A DNA stretch of 64,000 bases from Alphaproteobacteria bacterium (GTDB taxonomy: Bacteria > Pseudomonadota > Alphaproteobacteria > CAAGCB01 > CAG-977): the NCBI GenBank assembly GCA_900768465.1, contig CAAGCY010000013.1, positions 251,638-315,637 of the forward strand, given 5' to 3'. How positions within the stretch are numbered: position 1 is the first letter of the stretch; every line of letters begins with the position of its first letter. The notes beneath the pieces were generated by a model. The model did no database searches. It was not told where the DNA came from and saw nothing but the letters and a program-made list of their open reading frames with translations. The translations under genes were made by a program, and so were the position numbers. Positions 8,246 through 16,869 of this stretch are shown piece by piece.

Positions 8246-8986
8246 ATGACGGAAACAGGGTTTAAGGAACATCGCTTTTACGGTCGCCGCAAGGGCAAGA
8301 AATTAAAGGAATCCCGCATCGTTTTACTGGATTCGTTCTTGCCGAAAGTACGGCTGCGCGCTTTTGGCGACGGCGAAAAGGTTGACCCGAAGACTCTGTT
8401 TCCGTTCCCCGTCGCGCACGCGTGGCTGGAGGTCGGATTCGGCGGCGGCGAACACCTTGCCGAACAATCCCGCCGCCATCCCGATACGGGCTTTATCGGC
8501 GCGGAAGTGTTTTTGAACGGCATCACGTCGCTTTTGACGCATTTGACGGGCAAGGAACGCCGCGGCGACGTGGATGAAAACGTCGGATTGGCGGACGGAC
8601 GCGCTGATAACGTGCGCGTGTACGACAACGACGTGCGCGACTTGTTCGAACACTTTGCGGACGGCGGTTTTCAGCGTATTTACGTCCTGTTCCCCGATCC
8701 GTGGCCGAAGCGCAAACACCGCGACCGCCGCTTTATCGGTCCCAAGAATCTGCCCGTTTTGGCGCGCTTGCTGGAAAAAGGCGGGGAACTGAGAATCGCC
8801 AGCGACGATATGACGTACATTCGCTGGGCTTTGCAGCATTTGATGGATTCGCCCGATTTCGAATGGACGGCGGAATGTGCGGACGATTGGCGCAAACCGC
8901 CCGCCGACTGGGTCAACACGCGCTATGAATTAAAAGCTTTGGACAAAGGCAAAAAGCCCGTTTATCTGGTATTCAGAAAGAAATAA
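8246..8986 (+). CDS. trmB: tRNA (guanine-N7)-methyltransferase
   Basis: A 246-residue class I methyltransferase that makes m7G46 in tRNA. The SAM-binding loop GFGGGEHL and the substrate motif FPDPWPKRKHRDRRFI are both intact. It starts 10 bases after metK with AGAGGTGA as ribosome-binding site, and its stop codon is followed one base later by the STAS gene. The N-terminal extension before the methyltransferase fold is slightly long and basic but within the normal range for alphaproteobacteria. Confidence 0.95.
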   Translation: MTETGFKEHRFYGRRKGKKLKESRIVLLDSFLPKVRLRAFGDGEKVDPKTLFPFPVAHAWLEVGFGGGEHLAEQSRRHPDTGFIGAEVFLNGITSLLTHLTGKERRGDVDENVGLADGRADNVRVYDNDVRDLFEHFADGGFQRIYVLFPDPWPKRKHRDRRFIGPKNLPVLARLLEKGGELRIASDDMTYIRWALQHLMDSPDFEWTAECADDWRKPPADWVNTRYELKALDKGKKPVYLVFRKK

Positions 8987-8987
8987 A

Positions 8988-9290
8988 ATGAAAATCAAAG
9001 TCAATGCGAACGCGCAGGAACGCGAATTTGTCGTATCGGGGGCTTTTACCGCCGATGACGAAGACGCTTTTTTTGATGTGTTTTTGCAGGTGCGCCGCCA
9101 ATCCGAACCGCAGGTGGCGTTCAATCTGGCGCAATGCCCGTCCATGGATACCGCGGCGATGGGCATGCTGCTCTTGGCGTGTCAGGAAGCGGCAAAGCGC
9201 AATCTGTCCCGCGTGATTCGCGGCGCGTCCGAACCGCTTGCAAAACAGATGAAAGCCTGCGGGTTTGAAAAATTTTATTTTTTCCAATAA
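8988..9290 (+). CDS. Small STAS-domain protein
   Basis: A 100-residue protein covering one STAS fold, the domain found in anti-anti-sigma factors and in transporter tails. The loop that carries the phosphorylated serine in SpoIIAA-type proteins reads MDTAAMGM around residues 53-60, so the usual Ser position is Ala next to a Thr. It may therefore not be controlled by phosphorylation, or may use the Thr. No kinase or sigma factor gene is adjacent. It is translationally coupled to trmB and separated from rimP by a promoter and an attenuator-like hairpin. Confidence 0.6.
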   Translation: MKIKVNANAQEREFVVSGAFTADDEDAFFDVFLQVRRQSEPQVAFNLAQCPSMDTAAMGMLLLACQEAAKRNLSRVIRGASEPLAKQMKACGFEKFYFFQ

Positions 9291-9326
9291 AAGGCTTGAA
9301 TACGGCGAAAAATTCTGGTATCCGTA

Positions 9327-9355
9327 TTGACATACATTCTTGTAGTTTTTATGAG
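9327..9355 (+). promoter_or_regulatory. Candidate promoter of the rimP-nusA-infB operon
   Basis: A perfect TTGACA is followed after 17 bases by TATGAG, a weak -10. It sits just before the attenuator-like hairpin and 49 bases before the rimP start. Confidence 0.5.
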
Positions 9356-9356
9356 G

Positions 9357-9382
9357 GTGGGCTGAAACAGCCCGCTTTTTTT
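9357..9382 (+). terminator. Attenuator-like hairpin in the rimP leader
   Basis: An eight-base-pair GC-rich stem (GTGGGCTG with CAGCCCGC, loop AAA) is followed directly by seven T. It lies between the candidate promoter and the rimP start rather than at the end of a gene. It would therefore act on the nusA operon itself, which fits NusA autocontrol by attenuation, although it could also simply stop transcripts from metK-trmB. Confidence 0.7.
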
Positions 9383-9403
9383 GTACGAAAAGGGAAACAG
9401 CCG

Positions 9404-9907
9404 ATGGCTTTGTACGAAACGTTGAACGATTTGATTGCGCCCGTGTGCGATGATCTGGGTTATGACATCGTGCGTATTTTGTTGTCGGGCGGCGAACGGC
9501 GCAAAAGCTTGCAAATCATGATTGAACGCAAGGACAGAACGCCGTTGACCGTCGATGACTGCGCGACCGTCAGCCGCGCGCTGTCCCCCGTGCTGGATGA
9601 AAAAGATCCGATTGAAAGCAATTACACGTTGGAAGTCAGCTCCCCCGGAATTGACAGACCTTTGGTGAAATTGGACGACTACAATCGGTTCAAAGGGTTT
9701 GAAGCCAAAGTCGAATCGTCCGCTCCGATTAACGGGCGCAAGCGTTTTCAGGGGAAACTGCTGGGAACCGAGGGCGAAAACGTTCTGGTCGAATTCGACG
9801 GCGCGCCCGTGTCAATCCCGTTCGCCGATGTCGCCAAAGCCAAATTGGTGCTGACGGACGAATTGATTGCGGCATGCGAAGCTTCGCAGACTAATGAGGA
9901 TAACTGA
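9404..9907 (+). CDS. rimP: Ribosome maturation factor RimP
   Basis: A 167-residue protein of the RimP family, which helps mature the 30S subunit. The hallmark YTLEVSSPGIDRPL block is present, and the C-terminal SH3-like half follows. The ATG at 9404 is preceded by AGGGAAACAG; an in-frame start at 9296 would translate through the leader hairpin and is not credible. It is followed ten bases later by nusA, the standard bacterial order rimP-nusA-ylxR-infB-rbfA. Confidence 0.95.
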   Translation: MALYETLNDLIAPVCDDLGYDIVRILLSGGERRKSLQIMIERKDRTPLTVDDCATVSRALSPVLDEKDPIESNYTLEVSSPGIDRPLVKLDDYNRFKGFEAKVESSAPINGRKRFQGKLLGTEGENVLVEFDGAPVSIPFADVAKAKLVLTDELIAACEASQTNEDN

Positions 9908-9917
9908 GGAAAAATCA

Positions 9918-11462
9918 ATGAAAAATACGGCAGCTTTACCGCGTCCCGAACTGTTGCAGGTCGCCGAAGCGGTTGCCCGCGACAAGGGCATTGAAAAAGA
10001 CGAAGTCTTAACGGCTATGGAAGCGGCGATTCAAAAGGCGGGTCGCTCGAAATACGGAACCGACGTTTATGTCAGAATTGACCGTAAAACGGGCGAAATT
10101 CTGGCATATCCGATTTACGAAGTCATTGCCGACGACGCCGGCGACGCGGATATCGAAGACAACGGGAAAAAGAAGATGCCGCTGCGCGAAGCCCGCAAAA
10201 TCGATTCGAACGTCAATGTCGGCGACGACGTTATCGACGATCGCGAAGATTCCTTGTCCATCGACTTCGGCCGTATTCCCGCTCAGACGGCGAAACAGGT
10301 TATCGGTCAGAAAATCCGCGACGCCGAACGCATCCGCCAGTACAACGAATACAAAGACCGCGTCGGCGAAATCATCAACGGCATTGTCAAGCGTGTCGAA
10401 ACGGGCAGCGTGATTGTCGATATCGGACGCGCCGAAGCCGTTTTGCGCTGGGACGAAATGATTCGCCGCGAAACGTTCCGCACGGGCGACCGCATCCGCG
10501 CTTACATTATGGACGTGCGTTTGGAAACCCGCGGACCTCAAATCTTTTTGTCCCGCACGCATCCGCAGTTTTTGGCGAAACTGTTCGCGCAGGAAGTCCC
10601 TGAAATTTATGACGGCGTGATTGAAATCAAAGCCGTTGCCCGCGACCCCGGTTCGCGCGCGAAAATGGCGGTAACGGCGACGGATTCGTCGATTGATCCC
10701 GTCGGCGCCTGCGTCGGTATGCGCGGCGTGCGCGTTCAGGCGGTCGTCAACGAACTGCAGGGCGAAAAAATCGACATCATCCAGTGGTCGTCCGATCCCG
10801 CGACCTTTATCGTGAACGCTTTGGCGCCCGCCGAAGTCGTCAAGGTCGTGCTGGATGAAGAAGACCACCGTATGGAAGTCGTCGTTCCCGACGATCAGAA
10901 ATCGCTTGCCATCGGCGGACGCGGTCAAAACGTCCGTTTGGCGTCGCAGCTGACGGGCTGGTACGTCGACATCCTGACCGAAGCCGAAGAATCCGAACGC
11001 CGCCAGAGCGAAGTCAAAGTCCGCACTCAGGCGTTTATCGACGCTTTGGACGTTGACGACGTTATCGCGCACCTGCTGGTCGCCGAAGGTTTCAATTCGG
11101 TTGACGAAATCGCCGTCGTTCCGATGGAAGAAATCGCTTCCATCGAAGGGTTCGACGAAGACTTGGCGACCGAATTGCAGAACCGCGCCAAAGCTTACAT
11201 CGAAAAACGCAACGCCGAATTCGCCGTTCGCAGCAAAGAACTGGGCGTTGACGACAGCTTGATGGGCTTGGACGGTTTGACGCAGGAAATGATTGTCAAA
11301 CTGGCTGAAAAAGGTGTCAAAACGCTGGACGATTTCGCCGATTTGGCGACCGATGAAGTGTTGGAAATCGTCGGTGAAAACGCGATGACCGCCCATGATG
11401 CCGAAGCTTTGATTATGAAAGCACGGGAGCATTGGTTTGAAAACGACGGCGAAAAAGCCTAA
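9918..11462 (+). CDS. nusA: Transcription termination/antitermination factor NusA
   Basis: A 514-residue NusA. Domains in order are the RNA-polymerase-binding N-terminal domain, an S1 domain (around IINGIVKRVETGSVIVDIG), two KH domains (including VGACVGMRGVRVQ and SLAIGGRGQNVRLA), and two acidic C-terminal helical repeats like those of other proteobacteria. The ATG at 9918 has GAGGA upstream. Its 3' end overlaps the ylxR gene by 26 bases. NusA acts in pausing, termination and rRNA antitermination, and its operon carries a leader hairpin it might itself control. Confidence 0.97.
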   Translation: MKNTAALPRPELLQVAEAVARDKGIEKDEVLTAMEAAIQKAGRSKYGTDVYVRIDRKTGEILAYPIYEVIADDAGDADIEDNGKKKMPLREARKIDSNVNVGDDVIDDREDSLSIDFGRIPAQTAKQVIGQKIRDAERIRQYNEYKDRVGEIINGIVKRVETGSVIVDIGRAEAVLRWDEMIRRETFRTGDRIRAYIMDVRLETRGPQIFLSRTHPQFLAKLFAQEVPEIYDGVIEIKAVARDPGSRAKMAVTATDSSIDPVGACVGMRGVRVQAVVNELQGEKIDIIQWSSDPATFIVNALAPAEVVKVVLDEEDHRMEVVVPDDQKSLAIGGRGQNVRLASQLTGWYVDILTEAEESERRQSEVKVRTQAFIDALDVDDVIAHLLVAEGFNSVDEIAVVPMEEIASIEGFDEDLATELQNRAKAYIEKRNAEFAVRSKELGVDDSLMGLDGLTQEMIVKLAEKGVKTLDDFADLATDEVLEIVGENAMTAHDAEALIMKAREHWFENDGEKA

Positions 11463-12093
11463 GAAACAACCCAAACGGCTCTGGCACGGGAAACCCCGCG
11501 GCAGTGTCGAACGCAAAGCCAATCCCGAAACGGTGCGCAAATGCATCGTTTCGGGCGAGGTTTTGCCCGTGGAAAAGCTGATTCGGTTCGGCGTTTCCCC
11601 CGACAGGGAGATTTGCCCCGATTTGGCGAACAAGCTGCCCGGTCGCGGCATATGGATAACCGCCGACAGGGACGCCGTGCAAACCGCGGTGACAAAGGGC
11701 TTGTTTAGAAAGGCGGCTCGCGCTAAAGTGAGCTGTGCGGACGACTTGACCGACCGTATCGACGCCTTGTTTGTCAAGCGGATTCAAAGCTTGCTGGGAT
11801 TTGCGCGCAAAGCGGGGCAGGTCGTTACGGGCTTTGAAAAAGTCGAGGCGGCTTTGACAAAAGGACGCGCGGCGTATGTGCTGCAGGCATCCGACGGTTC
11901 AATCGACGGGTGCGCGAAAATAAAACGCTTGTGCGGCGACGTTCCCGTTTATACCGTGCTGACGGCGGACGAAATGGCGCAGGCTGTCGGTGCGGGAATT
12001 TGCGTCCATGCCGCTTTGACGGCGGGGGGCGCGGCGGAAAATCTGGTCGCCGAAATCAAACGGCTGGCGGCTTTTCGTCAAAAAGAACTTTAA
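11437..12093 (+). CDS. YlxR/L7Ae two-domain RNA-binding protein
   Basis: A 218-residue protein. The first half is a YlxR (DUF448) domain: the RKCIVSGEVLP motif and the GRGIWITADRDAV block are clear. The second half is an L7Ae/L30e-like RNA-binding fold starting near SLLGFARKAGQVVTGFEKV. This fusion is the usual form in alphaproteobacteria, while many other bacteria have YlxR alone. The start is a TTG at 11437 inside nusA, with GGGAG upstream; no better start is in frame. The N-terminus is very basic. Confidence 0.88.
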   Translation: MKTTAKKPKKQPKRLWHGKPRGSVERKANPETVRKCIVSGEVLPVEKLIRFGVSPDREICPDLANKLPGRGIWITADRDAVQTAVTKGLFRKAARAKVSCADDLTDRIDALFVKRIQSLLGFARKAGQVVTGFEKVEAALTKGRAAYVLQASDGSIDGCAKIKRLCGDVPVYTVLTADEMAQAVGAGICVHAALTAGGAAENLVAEIKRLAAFRQKEL

Positions 12094-12120
12094 TTTGCGT
12101 AGGAAAAGGCTGATTTATCT

Positions 12121-14667
12121 ATGACAGACGCTAACGATAAAAACAAAGGAACTCCGTTGACTCTTTCCCGTCCCACTTTGGGGCTGAAAAAAACGGTGGA
12201 TGTGAACCGCGTGCATCAAAGCGTGGCGGGCGGCCGCAACAAATCCGTTCAAGTCGAAGTCCGCAAAAAGCGTTCTTTCGTAACCGACGCTCATGGCAAT
12301 ATTCAGGGCGTCCGCGCCGATTCTTCCGCAGGATTGGACAGCGAAAAGGCTCATCGCTTGAAGGTGCTGCAAGCGGCTATGAAAGCCGATGAAGAAGCCA
12401 AAGTGAAAGCCGAGGAGGAAGCGCGTCTGCGCGCCGAACGCGAAGCGAAGGAAGCCGCCGAACGCGCCGAACGCGAAAAGGCGGAAGCCGAAGAAAAAGC
12501 CAGACAGGCGGCGGAAGACGCAAAGAAAGTCTCCGCCCCCGCCCCCGCTCCCGCTCCCGCGGCTAAAAAAACGGCGGAAGCTCCGAAGCCCGTTAAAAAA
12601 TTCGACAAGCCCGCCGCCCGTCCGCAACAGCCGTCGATGAGCCCCGAAGAAGCCGAAGCCGCGGAACAGCACCGCGCCAAAACGGCGTTCAAGCGCAAGG
12701 AATCCCGCGACGACGACCGCCGTCAATCCAAACGCGGCGGCGGCGAAGAAGACAGATGGCGCGGCGGCCGCAATATGTCGGCTTTGATGCGCGGCGACGA
12801 CGAGGAAGGTCGCGGCAGAAGCTTGGCTTCCATCAAGCGCGCGCGCGAAAAAGAACGCCAAAAGATGTTCGGCGCGCCGAAACCCGCCGAAAAGGTTTAC
12901 CGCGAAGTCATCATTCCCGAAACCATCACGGTTCAAGAATTGGCGGCTCGGATGAGCGAACGCGGCGCGGACGTGGTCAAGGCTTTGATGAAAATGGGCG
13001 TGATGGCGACCATTACGCAGACCATTGATGCCGATATTGCTCAAATCATTGTCGAAGAAATGGGACACAAAGCCCGCCGCGTCGCCGAAGCCGACGTTGA
13101 AGAAGGATTGCGCGACGCTCCCGACCCCGAAGAATCCAAACAGCCCCGTCCGCCCGTCGTAACGGTTATGGGACACGTCGACCACGGCAAAACGTCTTTG
13201 CTGGACGCGCTGCGTTCGACGGATGTCGCGGGGCATGAAGCGGGCGGCATTACACAGCACATCGGCGCGTATCAGGTTCAGCTGGAAAACGGTCAGAAAG
13301 TTACGTTCATCGACACGCCGGGACACGCCGCCTTTACGGAAATGCGCGCCCGCGGTGCGAAAGTTACCGACATCGTTGTTTTGGTGGTGGCGGCGAACGA
13401 CGGCATTATGCCGCAAACGATTGAAGCGATTACCCACGCGAAAGCGGCGGGCGTTCCCATTGTCGTTGCGATTAACAAAATCGACGTTCCGGGGGCGAAT
13501 CCCGAAAAAGTGCGGCAAGATTTGATGCAGCACGGCGTTTTCGTCGAAAGTATGGGCGGCGACGTTCTGTCCGTCGAAGTGTCGGCGAAAAAGCGCATCA
13601 ATCTGGACAAGCTGATGGAAGCCATTTTGCTGCAGGCTGAAATTTTGGATTTGAAAGCCAATCCCGACCATTCGGCGGAAGGCGCGATTATCGAAGCCAA
13701 AATGGAAAAAGGCCGCGGTTCCGTCGCGACCGTTCTGGTTCAGCGCGGCACGTTGAACCAAGGCGACATTTTCGTCGCGGGCAACAACTGGGGACGTGTT
13801 CGCGCTTTGACAAACGAATACGGTCACCGCGTTGACAGCGCGACGCCGTCCGTTCCCGTCGAAGTCATCGGGTTCCAAAGCACGCCTTGTGCGGGTGACG
13901 ATTTTATCGTCGTTGCAAACGAAGACAAGGCGCGCGAAATCGCGAACTATCGCCAGCGCAAAGAACGCGAAGCTCTGCAGGTCAAGAGCACCCGTTCCGC
14001 CGTTGAACAGATGTTTGACAAGATTAAGGCGGGCGAAGTCAAAGAACTGCCCGTCGTGGTCAAAGCCGACGTCCAAGGATCGGTCGAAGCGATTACCGCG
14101 ACTTTGAACAAGATTGCCACCGACAAAGTGCGCGTCCGCGTTCTGCATGCGGCGGTCGGCGCGATTAACGAATCCGACGTAACGCTGGCGAAAGCGTCCA
14201 GCGCGCTGATTATCGGCTTTAACGTCCGCGCAAACACTTTGGCGCGTACCGCGGCAAAGCGCGACGGCATCGAAATCCGCTACTACTCCGTGATTTACGA
14301 AGTCGCCGACGCGGTTCACAACATCTTGGAAGGCATGCTCGAGCCCGAACTGAAAGAAAAGATTTTGGGCTATGCGAAGATTCGCGAAGTCTACAACATC
14401 TCGAAAGTCGGCAAGGTCGCGGGCTGTATGGTCAAAGAAGGCTTGATGAAGCGCGGCGCGAAAGTTCGCCTGCTGCGTTCCAACGTTGTTTACCATACGG
14501 GGACTTTGGCTCAGCTGAAACGCTTCAAGGACGATGTCAAGGAAGTTCGCGAAGGCTACGAATGCGGCATGAGCTTTGAAAACTTCAACGACATCATGGT
14601 CGACGATACGGTCGAATGTTACGAAATCGAAGAAGTCGCCGCCAAATTGGAAGATATCCGCGTCTAA
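12121..14667 (+). CDS. infB: Translation initiation factor IF-2
   Basis: An 848-residue IF-2. The N-terminal 260 residues are low-complexity, with a long charged Glu/Ala/Lys/Arg helix and Ala-Pro repeats. The IF2 N-terminal domain follows, then the GTPase domain with GHVDHGKT, DTPGHAAF and NKID, and finally domains II to IV. It recruits initiator tRNA to the 30S subunit. Length and order are typical for alphaproteobacteria. rbfA follows 16 bases later behind a strong AAGGAGG site. Confidence 0.98.
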   Translation: MTDANDKNKGTPLTLSRPTLGLKKTVDVNRVHQSVAGGRNKSVQVEVRKKRSFVTDAHGNIQGVRADSSAGLDSEKAHRLKVLQAAMKADEEAKVKAEEEARLRAEREAKEAAERAEREKAEAEEKARQAAEDAKKVSAPAPAPAPAAKKTAEAPKPVKKFDKPAARPQQPSMSPEEAEAAEQHRAKTAFKRKESRDDDRRQSKRGGGEEDRWRGGRNMSALMRGDDEEGRGRSLASIKRAREKERQKMFGAPKPAEKVYREVIIPETITVQELAARMSERGADVVKALMKMGVMATITQTIDADIAQIIVEEMGHKARRVAEADVEEGLRDAPDPEESKQPRPPVVTVMGHVDHGKTSLLDALRSTDVAGHEAGGITQHIGAYQVQLENGQKVTFIDTPGHAAFTEMRARGAKVTDIVVLVVAANDGIMPQTIEAITHAKAAGVPIVVAINKIDVPGANPEKVRQDLMQHGVFVESMGGDVLSVEVSAKKRINLDKLMEAILLQAEILDLKANPDHSAEGAIIEAKMEKGRGSVATVLVQRGTLNQGDIFVAGNNWGRVRALTNEYGHRVDSATPSVPVEVIGFQSTPCAGDDFIVVANEDKAREIANYRQRKEREALQVKSTRSAVEQMFDKIKAGEVKELPVVVKADVQGSVEAITATLNKIATDKVRVRVLHAAVGAINESDVTLAKASSALIIGFNVRANTLARTAAKRDGIEIRYYSVIYEVADAVHNILEGMLEPELKEKILGYAKIREVYNISKVGKVAGCMVKEGLMKRGAKVRLLRSNVVYHTGTLAQLKRFKDDVKEVREGYECGMSFENFNDIMVDDTVECYEIEEVAAKLEDIRV

Positions 14668-14683
14668 GGAGGAAAACCAAGCC

Positions 14684-15100
14684 ATGAGGTCGAATTCCAA
14701 ACCCGCAACACAGCGTCAACTGCGCGTCGGCGAACAAATCCGCCATATCTTGGCGGACTGTTTCCAGCGCGGCAACGTGCCGAAGGATTTTTTGGACTGC
14801 CCGCCCGTTTCGGTGATGGAAGTCAAAATTTCGCCCGATTTTTCGTACTGCAAAGCGTATATTTCCGTGCTGTCGATTGAACCGGCGACGGCTGTCGGTT
14901 TGGCAAAAGCGCTGAATAAGCAGGCGGGATTTTTCCGCAAAATCGTCGGAACGAAAATCCGCCTGCGTCTGACGCCCGAAATTCATTTTCTGGCGGACGG
15001 CGCGCAAGAGGAAGCCGACAAAATCGACGCTTTGCTTGCCAGCGAAAAGGTGCAGCGCGATTTAACGGCAGTGCATGACGACGAACAATCCGATGGTTAA
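14684..15100 (+). CDS. rbfA: Ribosome-binding factor A
   Basis: A 138-residue KH-type cold-shock and 30S maturation factor. The N-terminal RQLRVGEQIRHILADC and the VSVMEVKISPDF block are family-typical, as is FRKIVGTKIRLRLTPEIHF. The ATG at 14684 sits behind AAGGAGGAAAACCAAGCC. In most relatives truB, rpsO and pnp follow; here a HAD phosphatase gene overlaps its 3' end instead. Confidence 0.95.
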   Translation: MRSNSKPATQRQLRVGEQIRHILADCFQRGNVPKDFLDCPPVSVMEVKISPDFSYCKAYISVLSIEPATAVGLAKALNKQAGFFRKIVGTKIRLRLTPEIHFLADGAQEEADKIDALLASEKVQRDLTAVHDDEQSDG

Positions 15101-15854
15101 GGCGGTCTTTTTCGACATTGACGGAACGCTGGTCAATTACAAAGCGCACGTTATTTGCGATTCGACTTTGGCGGCTTTGCGGGCTTTGCGCGCGCAGGGC
15201 GTCAAGCTGTTCGTCGCGACGGGACGCCCGCTGAAAGGCACGGCGTTTTTAAAGGATATTTTCGATTTTGACGGCTTTTTGGCGCTGACGGGATCGTATT
15301 GCGCGGACAAAGACGGCGTGTTTTTTACCAAAAAAATGTCGGCGGATACCCGCAATCGCTTTATGGACTATCTGGAATCGCACAAGTTGGCGGGTATTAT
15401 GGAAACGGCGGACAGGTACGTTTACACCGAAATTAACGACCGCGTGCGCACCGTGATGAACCGCGAACTGCCGCCCGCCGAAAATTGCCGCGAATTGGCG
15501 GAAGACGTTTATCAGATGATTGCTTTCGTCAATGCGGACGAACAAGCGGGATTGATGGCGCAAATGCACGACTGCACCGCTTTTCGCTGGAGCGACGGCG
15601 CTGTCGATTTGACATTGAAAACGGGCGGCAAGCGCGCGGGTATTACCGCCGTTTTGGAAAAATACGGGATTGACCGCGCCGACACCATGGCGTTCGGCGA
15701 CGGCGGCAACGATACGGACATGCTGGAATTCGTCGGAACGGGTATCGCTATGGGCAATGCCGCGGATGCCGCCAAAGCCGCCGCCGACTATATCACGGAC
15801 GACGTTGAACACAACGGCATTTTCAACGCTTTAAAGCACTTTGGCGTGATTTAA
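15075..15854 (+). CDS. HAD-superfamily phosphatase, Cof-like (type IIB)
   Basis: A 259-residue HAD phosphatase. Motif I is FFDIDGTLV, motif II is VATGRPL, and motif IV is GDGGNDTDML, so all catalytic residues are present; the C2B cap lies between. Family members dephosphorylate sugar phosphates, FMN or similar small molecules, and the exact substrate cannot be inferred. It overlaps rbfA by 26 bases from the ATG at 15075, or by eight from a second ATG at 15093, and neither has a clear ribosome-binding site. Its 3' end overlaps the convergent RgpF-like gene by 32 bases. Confidence 0.85.
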   Translation: MTTNNPMVKAVFFDIDGTLVNYKAHVICDSTLAALRALRAQGVKLFVATGRPLKGTAFLKDIFDFDGFLALTGSYCADKDGVFFTKKMSADTRNRFMDYLESHKLAGIMETADRYVYTEINDRVRTVMNRELPPAENCRELAEDVYQMIAFVNADEQAGLMAQMHDCTAFRWSDGAVDLTLKTGGKRAGITAVLEKYGIDRADTMAFGDGGNDTDMLEFVGTGIAMGNAADAAKAAADYITDDVEHNGIFNALKHFGVI

Positions 15855-16749
15855 GTCTGTGCTGCCTGTTTTGGTTAAGGGCGGCGTTCAAACGCAATCG
15901 GATGTATTTTGAAACAGAGGGTTGTTGAGTGCAATATTGTTCCGTTACGGCGGAAATCAAACGCGTGTCATAATCGGTAAAGCGTTGAACGAAAGCCAAT
16001 CCGAACATCGGAATAACGGAATTGAACATATAAAAAGCGTTCTTTTTGACGAACGGAAATCCCAAAAACGGCAAAATCAGCGCTTCGTTGTCGTACAGAC
16101 GGATTTTGTTGGTTCGCATCCGCATGATAAGTCGAATCGGAAACGGAATCACTTGACGCAAGGCGGATTTGATTTCGCGGCGGTGTTGTTTATAAAGGTT
16201 TTTCAGCTCTTTTTTATCCAAAAAAGCCGCCGTTTTCCCCGAACATAAAATGCCGCTCAGCTGTTTTTCGCATTGAAGAAAATGGTTTTTGTCAGTGGAA
16301 GGTTCCAAATTGTTGAAAAAAGCCCTGAAGTCGTCCCTTAAAAACATCCGTTTTTTGACAACCAGAAAAAAACTCATCAAAAATTTGTTTTTGGCAAGCC
16401 CCCATGCGTCACAATCCAAAGCGTCCATTTTATCGAAAATCGGCTGAAGCGGGAAAATCGGACCGAAACAGGAATCGTTTGCCAAAATCATTTCGTCGTA
16501 GTGTTCGATGAAATCCCAGCCCAGCGCGTTGATGATTTTCGCCCACGACCCAAAATCGTATTTTGAATGTTTCCCTGAAAAAACGCCTTTGACGAACGGA
16601 GCGATTTTAGCGGTTTCCGCATCGGGCAAATCGTTGTCGGCGCAATAGTAAACGTCGGCTGTTTCTGACAGTTTTTTCAAATAATAAACAACGTATTCTT
16701 CGATTTTTTGCTTCGGACTGAATCCTGCGAACAGACAAATGCGTTTCAT
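15823..16749 (-). CDS. Rhamnan synthesis protein F (RgpF)-like glycosyltransferase
   Basis: A 308-residue protein. The block KYDFGSWAKIINALGW, the NDSCFGPIFPL motif and CDAWGL match the RgpF family, which transfers sugars in cell-surface polysaccharide synthesis. The C-terminal hundred residues are basic and less conserved. The start at 16749 has AGGGGGACTTT upstream. No other polysaccharide genes are nearby. Codon use looks more AT-rich than that of its neighbours, which hints at transfer. Its upstream region carries an 11-base G/C homopolymer between promoter-like elements, so expression may be phase-variable. Confidence 0.7.
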   Translation of the reverse strand: MKRICLFAGFSPKQKIEEYVVYYLKKLSETADVYYCADNDLPDAETAKIAPFVKGVFSGKHSKYDFGSWAKIINALGWDFIEHYDEMILANDSCFGPIFPLQPIFDKMDALDCDAWGLAKNKFLMSFFLVVKKRMFLRDDFRAFFNNLEPSTDKNHFLQCEKQLSGILCSGKTAAFLDKKELKNLYKQHRREIKSALRQVIPFPIRLIMRMRTNKIRLYDNEALILPFLGFPFVKKNAFYMFNSVIPMFGLAFVQRFTDYDTRLISAVTEQYCTQQPSVSKYIRLRLNAALNQNRQHRLKSRQSALKR

Positions 16750-16770
16750 AAAGTCCCCCTATAAAAAGGC

Positions 16771-16801
16771 AAAATACCATAGGGGGGGGGGGTATAGTCA
16801 A
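16771..16801 (-). promoter_or_regulatory. Promoter with C11 (G11 on plus strand) tract in the spacer
   Basis: Reading on the minus strand: TTGACT, ATA, eleven C, TATGG, TATTTT. The spacing between TTGACT and TATTTT is 19 bases. Losing two C would give the optimal 17. The tract occupies 16782-16792 and lies 33 bases before the RgpF-like start codon. Slipped-strand change in tract length could therefore switch the gene. Confidence 0.55.
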
Positions 16802-16818
16802 CAAGGAAAACAAACAAA

Positions 16819-16848
16819 AGCCCGAAAGGATACGCTTCCTTTCGGGCT
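16819..16848 (-). terminator. Rho-independent terminator after plsC
   Basis: Twelve-base arms AGCCCGAAAGGA and TCCTTTCGGGCT with a six-base loop. On the minus strand the arms are followed by TTTTGTTTG, ending the ftsE-ftsX-DUF218-plsC transcript before the RgpF-like gene. Confidence 0.85.
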
Positions 16849-16869
16849 TTGTGTTTCGGCGGGTTGTTT

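Noticed and set aside
10008..11777. 589-codon open frame antisense to nusA
   Set aside because: Same cause; the translation is Phe/Asp/Asn-rich with no domain, and it lacks a sensible ribosome-binding site.
12115..14700. 861-codon open frame antisense to infB
   Set aside because: It mirrors a certain gene. Codons TTA, CTA and TCA are rare in this genome, so antisense frames stay open by chance.
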